From: Casuarina equisetifolia
Lineage: Eukaryota > Streptophyta > Magnoliopsida > Fagales > Casuarinaceae
NCBI GenBank assembly: GCA_028551475.1
Contig: CM052354.1
Location: 13,204,785 to 13,268,784 of the forward strand
Length of the DNA stretch: 64,000 nucleotides
Direction of reading: 5' to 3'
Shown here piece by piece: positions 54,361 through 64,000 of the stretch. Numbering within the stretch: the stretch's first letter is position 1; each line of letters opens with the position of its first letter. The position numbers were made by a program, and so were the translations under genes. The notes below the pieces were generated by a model, which did no database searches, was not told the DNA's origin, and was given only the letters and a program-made list of their open reading frames with translations.

Positions 54361-57199
54361 TTACCCGATTTTGCGTTCCACATTGATGCTATGAACGCCC
54401 TAACACTAATTCTTAGCAAATATCGCTTCAAATGAAGCTTTTTTTTTACCCCAAGTATGAAGCATCAATCATAGAAAAACAAAATGGGTTTCGTATACAA
54501 ACCTTAGAATGGGATTCATACCTGACTTGTCTTCCATTTTTGGTTGTCCCTCTATGCCTCGCCTTTGTACCGGCTTAATGAGAAACCAAAAACTGCTCAG
54601 AAATCGAACTGAAAGAGAATGGTGATGTTACTGGGGGTGTTACAAGCGAACAGGCGCTAGAGTAAATGCGAGGTTTATGGAAAAACGTGTATAAAAATCA
54701 GTTAGGCTTTTTTTACGCTTTTACCCTTAATGGGCCTGAACTTTAAGACTTAAACCGAACATCTCATGGCCCGCCAAAATCTCATGATTTCTACTGTATA
54801 TGCATATCTTTAGTGTACATGTTAGAAACTCTTCTACGTACAAGTAGGTTCACTCTTCATAGACTTATAAAATAAATATTAGCCCACTCTAATTAGTAGT
54901 ACCATATTCTATATGATACTTTACTAGATCAATATGAATTACATAAGCTCACATTTGTGTGTTCATAGAAATCGGCTAATAGGGTATTTGATGAAAATGT
55001 TTGATGATGTTTGGATTTATAAGATAGCTAGAAAAACGAAGGAGTTTGGAAAGCAATATGATCTGGATATTGAGTCAGCATCTCTACATAGATAGGTCAA
55101 GGAGGACGTTCGGCAAAAGGATTCAAAGTTACAGTGTCATAAAGGGAGTTCTTGAAAGTCCACATCTTTCCTAAAAGTTGAAGGTACCGTGCTACTAATC
55201 GTCATATTTCTTTTCAATAATTTTATAATTGGGGGAATAATGAAGAAAATGTAAGTGAATTCAATGAATTCAATGATTGATACTTTTGAGATGCATGATT
55301 TAGGGCTCATAACTTATTGCATGGGGTTAGAAATAACTCAAAATGGAAAAGGAATTGAGAAACGTTGGAATGGAAAATTGTAAATCAATGTCCACTCTAG
55401 CGATAAATCAAACACTTGAGTTGGTTAATGATAGTGGGGATCTTGATCCTATAATTTTCAAGTTTGAACTGAAGGATGAGTTTGAAACTTTTGGGTTTAG
55501 TTTGTATTTCACCACATAAGAAAACGATAAAGAGAAGAGTAAATCGTGTATCAGTGAGCTTGCTACCATGGTTTGGATTTCTTTTGATAGTTCATTTTCA
55601 TTTTAGGTTTTGTTAAACGAGTTCGATTGCATTTTAGAAGTACTTTTAAGTTTTTATAGTCATGAATGTTACATCACCATATAGGATTTTGTTTATAAAT
55701 CTCAATTAACGATCACAATAATCTTATATTATGGATGGTCTTTTATAATGTCCACAAATTTTTATAGACATATGGCTCAATTAATAGGCCATGCCACTTG
55801 AAACCAAAGAGTTTCATGTTCGACACTCAAATCTTCATTTACCTAACAAAATAAGAAAATATATAACTTGGAGAAGACCATAATACATAGGTTCAATTGC
55901 TTTGAAAAGGTTGATTTTCCTATATTACAAAGGGAAATTAAATCACATTCTTCTGTTTCTAATAGAAAGGGTTGAGGGCTTGTGTTGCCAAAACCGAAAA
56001 AGCTAAGCACTATGAAACTATAACTAACCTTAAATGAATGAGAAAGTTCTTTTCCCTCTTTGATTTTTACCATGGCCGAATTTAACTTTCTCGATATTCA
56101 TATTCAAGAAAAATATTGTACTTATGTGAAATCTATATTCATATCCAAGAAGAATATTATTAATTTTTTTAAAAAATTCTAGTATATCTTTTTTTTGCAT
56201 TTTTTCTTAAAACTTTGATTTATTGAATAGGAATTCATGATGAAATGAACTTTTGGTGTAAGAAGCAAGAATCATCATCCAGGTTTTGAATGACTACGTG
56301 ATAACTTTGGTGACTTAAATCAATTCAAATTAAACGAACTTTTTTTTCCCCTCTTGATTGGATTGGTTTGTAGGTGTAACATCAATGTATTTAGGAAATG
56401 GAGTTATATAGTTGATTTTATGTCGTCTACTGAATAAATACTTAACCAACAGAAGGATCGTATCAATAATTCCTTTCCTTGTGAAGGTAGTAATAGGAGT
56501 ATATTTCGTGATTAGCAATATTTCGTTCAGTATTAAATTAGTAGACATAGGATTCAGTTTATCCTGGATATAGGACTGTTACATTATTTCAAAACGTAAT
56601 TTTCATCCTTTATTTTGTCCCTTCTTTTTTCTTTAGAACTATGAAACAAGATAATTAAGAGCAAGCTTTTGTGCTAAAATATTTTAAATAGGTTTTGCCA
56701 TTGACAACTAAAATCAATACTGCCAAGTGGACAATATGGAAAGAAAAAAAATTGCAACTTTAGGGAAAATTGAAAAAAACTTAATTACTGCTAAAAAAGT
56801 TAACGAAAAAGATTGAAAACAATTTGTTTGATATAACATAGGAATTTTAATGCTTCTGCCTTGAATTCAGAGAGGTTCTCTCACCAACCACCTCTAGCAT
56901 TTTTAATCATTCGATAACAAATTCAACGTAAAGCCCAAATTTAACTTCAACATTTATTGTAAGAACCCTAAGATAGACAATCATCAACTCCTAGATCCCT
57001 TCTTAATCACTCTTCAATTAAAGAAGCATGTTGTGAGATTAATAAATCTTTGGTCCGTAAAGCTTCTCTCTCCATGAGCTCATTTTAATAAACTTTTTCT
57101 AAAGGACTCCTTTCCTCCCGAAAGAAGATTAAATAAAAGGAAACTAAAATTTTAAATCAAGTCTTTGTGTACTGGAAGTAAAAGGATCCGTATCCTCTG
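54361..57199. other. No identifiable gene
   Basis: AT-rich. Short frames (for example 55843-56073 minus, 56330-56548 minus) show no family resemblance. No element ends seen. Confidence 0.5.
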
Positions 57200-59432
57200 G
57201 TCGTTGTCAAATTGTACTGATGTTTGTCGCCAAACCATCCTTATTAGCTTGGCGGTCCAACGATGGTTCTAGGAACTTCCTCTCAGATATTATGCATATT
57301 ATATTAGTTGCTTGGATGACCAAGACATCCAATAAAGTTGGTTGGATTCAGAGAAAAAGGAGGAGAGGACTGAAGAGCCCTAAAGTCATAGCCGCTTGTC
57401 AGGGGTTTTGAAGTTTGCACTGACCGAAAGAGGAAGGTGGCCTTAAATTCTCATCATCTGACACTGTTCTTCAACGCTGTCAGTCTCAAGTACATATGTT
57501 CAATCATCGTACATAAAACAAGATTCAAGGTCAGGAAAGACGAGGGATGCAGCACCAAGCAAACGTTCGTCGCATCACAGGAGTGGATGTCGGTTCGGCG
57601 ACGACACCAACGACGTAGGTGAAGCATAGTGGGGTTTACTTTTCCACGCCCTAGTTCCTTCCACTCACTTTCCTATTCTGCTGGTTCTCTTACAACATAA
57701 GTTATGCTTGTGGAAACGAAGTGACCAACTTTTGTGATCCCATGGATTCGTCTTGGCATGTGTACAAAGTTTTCGTTGTCCCTGAAGGATTCGCTTCCCA
57801 TGCCTTTTAAGTATTTCCACAAATGGGCGGTGTGGACATCGTGATGTCAAAGACTACACAGCAGATGACAACGACGGGTCCGAGCAAACGGACCTAGCAT
57901 TTCCTTTGTTGGTTTGCATAAAGTCCAAATACACCATAATTAAGCAAAAAGGATCTTTCTATCTTCGTGTTTCAGCGAATGGGGTTGTGGTTAACCTAGT
58001 GCGTCGGAGAAACATAGTGGAGTTTACTTTTCCACGCCTTAGTTCCGTCCGCGACGGGACGTAGAATAGAAATTAGCATGATAAAATATATCACAGTGTG
58101 ATAAGGGCGTCAAATGAACGAACAACACGTTGAGGAAGACGAAAGCATAGGTGAAGCTAAGAGACAGAGATGTCAAAGGCAATGGGGTCGACGGCTGGTC
58201 CGAAAACCCTCCGCGTTATACTTTCAGCTTACTCATGATTCACTCAGTTGTCTACCACAAAGCAATCATTGTACCTGATCAATTAGGCACATAAGAAACT
58301 TTGACTTTCTGCTCAAGTTTCGTTTATGAATGTACCATGTTACCCATGTACTTTGAAGTGCATGAGCAAATTATTCAAACCCCACCATGAGGCATACCAT
58401 TTTCTGCCTTAGTCCTGATAATTGGTTTCCCAAAAGTTGGAAGCTGAACATGCGATTGGTCTGTTTTCTGTACCAACCAGGTGCTCTCCATAGTTTTGTG
58501 AGTGAAATCGGTTCAATCATTTGTAAGTGTATTGAACTTCAAACGAAGACCAACTCTAAAAGGAGAGATACCTTCCATCGGGGGCCTTTTTTGGTAGTCA
58601 AACACGCACTCAAACAAAGAAAAGGAAGAGACTTGAGTACTTCCCATGAAAAAAATTGGAGGTGCCCCAACTTAATCCCCAAAAGTAGTGATCTTGGGAG
58701 TTTTTCTTGCGTTCCAAGAGGCGGAGGTAGGAATCCCATAAAAAATACCTAAAATGACACAGAAAAACCTGGAACAATAGAGTTAAAAGTCTAAAATTGC
58801 TGAAAGTAACGGGGGTTGTCCTGTGTTTGGGTCCAAGTGAGGACTGTTTGAAGCATTACGATGTACGAACAACCTTTTTTTATTTGGTCAACCAATTGAA
58901 TTTCGTTGGAGGAGGGATTATGATGCACCCCTTTCTTTCGCTGAACCATGTGAGAACAGCAACTACCGTAAATATTACAAATGGCGATCTGATATTGAAG
59001 GTAGAATATCCAAAGTGTCCAATGACCAAAAGGATTCACTTCAAATGCTGTCTCCACTACCGGGTTTCGGTAACAACATTACATGTTTTTCTGCGAGGAA
59101 AATAGCAACACTGTTGATCCACAAGTTCATTAGAATCTAAAAATAATTGAGTGGTAAAACTACTGACTAATGACTTTAAAGTTGAAGTTCAAATCCTCTC
59201 AACGCATAAGCAGTTCATTCATTTGGGCAAAGGATTTCGCTTAGAACAAGAAGAGAGAATATTTGATGCTGCTATGCATGTTTTGCAATTCTTTTCGACA
59301 AGTCTTGTAATAGATTGCGAGAGGAACCACTGCTTGTTGGAAACGGGATCCTCCTGAAATGTTCTCCACTAGTTCTTCCTCTGGCCCCACTTCTTGATGT
59401 GACCGAGATCCCATCCTGAAGTTTTCTCCACA
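57200..59432. other. Unassigned mixed sequence with a 45-bp direct repeat
   Basis: 57624-57661 and 58012-58050 share CATAGTGG(G/A)GTTTACTTTTCCACGCC(C/T)TAGTTCC. Sequence between them and on both sides (57200-58190) is less AT-rich than its surroundings and contains short frames on both strands. No protein family is recognised, including for the 121-codon plus frame 58387-58752 and the 102-codon plus frame 58797-59105. It may be old gene debris. Confidence 0.3.
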
Positions 59433-60210
59433 GTGCTCCCACTGTTCTTCCCTTATAAAGCTCAGGCACATACATTGCCTTCAAGAAAGCCGGCTTCCAT
59501 AAGAGACCATAGAGCAATGCGTCTCGAAATAGATTTGCGCCTTTCTTTGCCAGCATCCATGAAGCTCCTCCTGGACTTCTTGAAAATCCTAGGACTCTCC
59601 TCTGACGACCTTCCCATTCTTCTCATGTTTCTTGGCATTGCCTCTTTGCCCTTCTTCTTCGTCTCAGTAACACTCCCTCTAAGTATTCAGGGACCGCAAG
59701 CAGCTCATTTCCCTCTTCCCTTGGCAACTTCATCGCAGGCCTCATTCATTTTAGGACCAATCCGCGTGCACCCTGGAGGAGTTTCGGTTCCCTTCACACT
59801 TTTATATATTGCGTCTCTTTATTTTACAGCATCGCTGTTCTGACCTATATTCACCATATCTTTTATCATATCCCCGTGGTACCAAAGCTACTGGCATGGA
59901 CTCCAACGCTTTATGTCTCACACTCTCCCATCCATGCCTTCTTTTACTATCCTGTGTCTCCCAGAGCAACATGAAGAACCACAACAGACGCCTCCAGTTG
60001 AGATTGACTTGGAGTATCAACAAACTGATGCTTCGTCATGGAACCCATTGAACATGTGAGCTTTCTTTCATTAGTTTCTTCGTGCGTATAATTCATTACT
60101 CTCCTGCTGAGCTTTCGTTTTTCCTGTCCAGTGATTGTGGGTGTGGCCATCTTCATCAAGAATCAAAATCCGCGACTACTCAACTACAAGTTGAAGGAAG
60201 CAGTGAGTGA
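59433..60210 (+). pseudogene. Possible spliced gene broken by one TGA, family unknown
   Basis: A plus frame is open from about 59433 to a TGA at 59841-59843 and continues in the same frame without stops for 70 more codons to AAC.AT at 60055. A donor GTGAG (60056) and acceptor TGTCCAG (ending 60131) define a 76-base intron. Splicing keeps the frame, which ends at TGA 60208-60210. The first part has a hydrophobic run (LPILLMFLGIASLPFFFVSV). The later part is acidic/polar (EQHEEPQQTPPVEIDLEYQQ). The region is less AT-rich than its flanks, as coding DNA would be. No family recognised. The start codon and any upstream exons are unknown. Confidence 0.35.
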
Positions 60211-62959
60211 GAATGAGCAGTCACCAAAGTTTGATCATTTCCTTTAGTTTTTTCATCAATATGAAGGTGTTTTTTTTTTTCTAGCGTGGACTGAATTTTT
60301 TCTGAATAAGAAGATTTGGGCTTTTGTAATTCCATGCAATGGTTTTATATACCGAATGACGGAGTTTCTCCACATTGTCTGATGAAAATCTTTTGCACAG
60401 AGTCCATATTATGACGTTACTTTACCTTAGAGTTAAAAGGGCTCGTTTTGAAAAGAAAAAAAAATTAATTACTGAATAATGACAGAGTATAATGTTGTCC
60501 TTTTAGTCATACATTTTCCTCAACTACTCATGGTGCAACCCATGAAATCAAATAAATGTTAAATATTATAACTCTTTCATTTTCCTCCCGACATGTGTGA
60601 CCATTGAGTTGAAGAGGGTGCAATTGAAAGTATTGATCTATGCTATCGCTTCTCCTACGTTAGTCAAAGTCAAACTCAAATGGCCAATGTGAGGTAGGCA
60701 AAAGAGAAAGATAACTATGATTATGTTTTGGTAAAAAGATACACAGATTCATCCCCTCGCTCCTACCTCCAACAAGAACTAATTCTAAATTGTGATATCA
60801 AACCACAATTAGTGTGTAATAACGGTTCAAAGAGTTGGGACAAATTTCAAAGCAGTGGATGTGACAAGGATTAATGCAAACGATGTTATTTTAGATTAAG
60901 TTTTATTGTTTCTCTTTTTATTCAATTAACTATAGATGCAACCATAGACAACAATATTATATCAAAAATAAAAGAAATCTCTAGTTTTTTGTTTTTTTTT
61001 AGTAAAATGTCAAGTATTATATATTACTAAAAAAATATATTTTTTAATTACAATATCATTATTTAATCTCAAAAATTACATTTAGAAAATTTCAAAACTT
61101 TTACTAAAACTTATTATAATTTATAAACTGTACTTTCTTAATTGATAAAATCTTATTTGTCATATATTTCTTGATTTTTGTAACAACAATCAAGTTTTCT
61201 AAGTTTTTACTATTGAACTTTTTCTATTCCTTTTATTCTAAATGCAATATAATGTAACTTTTAAAAATTTACTTAGTAGGATTGTTGCAAAAGTTTGACA
61301 TTTGATGGTCTTGATCATCTAGCATAGTTCTTTTTTTTATTGTTTAATTTTTCAAAATAATTCATCCATACCTAGCAAGCACCTTTGTGAGTTTGTAATT
61401 AAGGAATAAATACTTATGTGATTCCTTTTGTTATAATAACTTCCAAAAGTCTCACATTAATGAGAAAGGTACTTCTAATGTATTTATAAGCTTAGACAAC
61501 GCTTCTCCTCAGTGAAATCTTTTGTAAAGAGGTAGACTTAGGCCTTTTGTGTGACATTAGAGTCAACCATTCTTTTGTATATTCTAACCCAATTTCATAA
61601 ATAGGTACATTCATTGCTAGTAAAAGATTGAACCTGGATTGTAGGAGAATATGAATTTACTTGTTGTGTGTCTTAAAAACTTAGATAACTCTTCTCTTCA
61701 GTTAGATCTTTTGAACAAAGAGGAATGTGAATCTTTCATAGAAGCCTCGCTTTGCACTTATAGCTTCAACCATAAGAAGTGACAATGAGTTTTGATCCAC
61801 CTTTACTTCTATCTTCTTTCTTTGCCTAACTCCAAGCCCGTTCACGTTCCTCCGCGTCAATGGCAGTGTCATTTTTATTCGTCATTCATCAATAGATTCC
61901 AGAAGTTTCAAGCCCAAGGAAATTTCCACTGGAAGCAATGAGACTCCTACGGGACTTTTTGAGTCATGGTTTTGTAAGGAATTCCACAACACGGCAGACA
62001 ACGCGTGGTGTCCCTTCAGATGACGTTGACTTGGGACCGAAAGTACTCTTCGTTTGCTGATTAAAGCAATTCATTCTTTATATGTAAACGAACAAATCTG
62101 CTTACAATACGACCAAAAAGGACAGGTCGCTATCAAATTCATGGTGACGTCGTCCCTTTCCTGAGGAATAATATTTTATAAATTATAAACGCTGCTTTAC
62201 TTGATGTTTCTATGCACCTTCTGAACACGCAGAACACGTGTGAAGACGCACCATTGTCTCTCCGGCCCAAAAACTTAGCACTCAAATTTCTGATTCTTGA
62301 AACTAGGAGATTTACATAAGAACTGAGCAAAAGTTTTGTGGATAAATCAACATCTACACGGGTAGGAAAGAGAATGAATGAACAAACTTCATTGCTTTAC
62401 ACTTATACAACAAGGAACAAAAATAAGGAATTAAACATTCAGGGTGTAGTACGCAGTATCCAAAGATAGGGGTCAATGGATAATTGGGGACCCATCTAGA
62501 ACAGCGTCATTTCTTAACATTTACACAACAATAGGGTGTCCACGGCCCAAATCAAGGGCACCCACCTTCTAGTCATAACCAAGGAAAATCAAGGAAAAGC
62601 TTGGAGCTATTCTTTACTCGTTTGTAATTAAGCTGGCTAGCCACGTAAAGAGATCAATGCGTAGTCATGCACCGTATCTTCAATAGATGTGGTAAGGATG
62701 CATCATCAGACAACGTGACCAAAATAGATGTGTTGGGCTGACTAACGGGAGTCAGAAACGAGGACTCCCAAGAGAATGGAAACTCATCCACTTGAAAAAT
62801 ATCATCACCACTGAAAAGCCTTTCCTCCAGCAGGATAAAAAAGACGAGACATTTTCTAAAAGGAAAAATAGCTTATGAAAACACAAGGAATGGTTCACTA
62901 ACTACACTTACCACTTGGGCATGATGCAGTGGCATGTCATGGACAGCTATAGCCTTGGA
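60211..62959. other. No identifiable gene
   Basis: 60450-61700 is very AT-rich with no frames. 61800-62960 is mixed. On the minus strand 62880-62959 may extend the copia integrase remnant that follows, but frames are lost. Confidence 0.5.
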
Positions 62960-63350
62960 GGTAATCTAAGACAGGAGGTTGACCAAACAATAACTCATCA
63001 GGATTGCAACCTTCAAGGGATGGATTAAGTAATCTGTTAATAAAATAGGTGATAGTAAAAATGTATTCTCCCAAAATATGCAAAGGAATGTGAGCTCAAA
63101 ACATTAAGGCTTGAGCCACGCCATAAAAGTGTTGATAATTGTATTTAAAACTCCATTTTCTTATGTGGTGTAAAAACAAGAACTCTTATAGAAAATCCTT
63201 TTGCACTCAAATAGATGTTTTTTGGTATTATTGTTAAAGCAAATGTGTTTCACGACAGCTTCAAACGAAGTGCTAATCATGAAAGTAAAATATTTAACTC
63301 TTTGATAAACAATAAAATTTTAAAATGAAGAAAGAGAGCCCAAGTATTGA
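62960..63350 (-). mobile_element. Ty1/copia integrase core remnant
   Basis: On the minus strand, with frame shifts and stops: SSCFYTT.ENGV (for SSC.YTPQQNGV), then a stretch matching VARAL.F, LHILGEY..T.TYFINRLLNPS (for LRFWGE.VLTA.YLINR.PS) and LFGQPP. Motif order matches the copia integrase core. Heavily mutated. Reverse transcriptase and LTRs are not seen in the remaining sequence to 64000. Confidence 0.7.
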
Positions 63351-64000
63351 GATGCGGTTGATGACCATTTGGTGAAGATCAGTTTGGTAAGGATGTAGCT
63401 GGCGTCTGATGTGGCTGTAATGTTTACGTGGTGAGGAGAGACGTTTGGCTTACAGTGTGCTTCTAGCTACGGAAGCAAGTAAGATCCTGAAAAAGACCTC
63501 TACGTAGACCCTCAAGGACGGATTTCCTTAGCTCTGCCTATTGGGGACTTTGTAGACCAAAAGGAGACATGATCTTGTTTCACCACCGTGTTTTGACAAT
63601 TCCATACTTCGTAAACCTCAATTATATCACTGAAGTAAAAAAAAAAAAACTCATTTATATTACCACAACAATAAAAAAAAGTTCATCTATTATGACGAAA
63701 TGGGTTTAATTTGGTCTAGAAGTTGACTTAGTCCTTTTGATCGAAAAGGGTAGAAATTTGGCATGAAGTGAGCTTAAAACTGTCTAAGGAGAAAATAACA
63801 TAGCTCTAAATTAAGAGTGAGTTTGAAGTTTTTGTGCTTTGTTTCGTATAGAAATGATTGTTTAGGATATTCTAAAGAATTTAATTTGACTTTATAACAT
63901 AAGAGATACAACAGCAGATTCCCCTCACAACAATCCCAAAACACCAAAATAAAGTGTATAGAACGTTTGATAAAATTCGATTGATTTCCAACTACATAAT
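63351..64000. other. No identifiable gene
   Basis: The end of the window. A purine tract lies at about 63636-63650 and no coding region is supported. It may hold more decayed copia sequence. Confidence 0.4.

Noticed and set aside
59150..59210. tRNA-like A-box/B-box pair (TGGTAAAACTACTG and AGTTCAAATCC)
   Set aside because: Arms do not pair into a cloverleaf. It could at most be a tRNA-derived SINE head, which I cannot support.

Overview
This is nuclear DNA of a flowering plant, most likely a eudicot. The reasons are the two-domain DUF4220/DUF594 membrane protein family, a WRKY transcription factor with spliced exons, Ty1/copia, L1-type LINE and TRIM elements, and a decayed nuclear rDNA piece with angiosperm-type ITS1 and 5.8S motifs. 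I cannot name the species. Gene density is low. Most of the 64 kb is AT-rich, duplicated, decayed sequence, and most short open frames are not genes.

Layout. 1-7.5 kb: diverged duplications (a segment at 1-600 repeated at 2215-2940), a LINE tail, and an LTR-element-like block at about 4.87-6.6 kb. 7.66-8.79 kb: a copia integrase fragment split by a LINE insertion. 10.5-11.8 kb: the longest LINE remnant. 12.28-14.29 kb: the one intact protein gene, a DUF4220/DUF594 membrane protein on the minus strand. 16.8-20 kb: more duplicated flank sequence, a DUF594 remnant, and one LINE inserted in another. 20-26.4 kb: about seven tandem units of roughly 0.85 kb, each with a TATA-like box and a short conserved frame. 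27.5-28.6 kb: a second copy of the 5-6.6 kb block.

29.9-32.7 kb: a group III WRKY gene on the minus strand. Two exons are clear, but the exon for the zinc-binding half of the WRKY domain is not found; a copia 3' end with its LTR lies where it might be expected. About 270 bp upstream of the WRKY ATG is a complete tandem array of a very small LTR element (four 117-bp LTRs, three 82-bp internal domains) flanked by the 5-bp duplication CACAT. 36.8-43.5 kb: two broken DUF4220 copies. One has lost its middle. The other is full length apart from one in-frame TAG and carries a triplicated 33-bp segment.

44.6-45.7 kb: copia reverse transcriptase/RNase H fragment. 46.06-48.59 kb: a decayed rDNA piece (18S 3' end, ITS1, 5.8S, ITS2, 26S 5' part) with many C-to-T and G-to-A changes. 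50-53.3 kb: LTR/primer-site-like remnant, a 154-bp tandem duplication and a copia gag-protease fragment. 54 kb: a small GC-rich island. 59.4-60.2 kb: a possible spliced gene broken by one TGA. 63 kb: another copia integrase remnant.

No operon-like or clearly novel multi-gene system is visible. The most distinctive objects are the tandem TRIM array in the WRKY upstream region, the 0.85-kb TATA-bearing tandem array, the rDNA pseudogene, and the DUF4220 cluster with three different kinds of decay.
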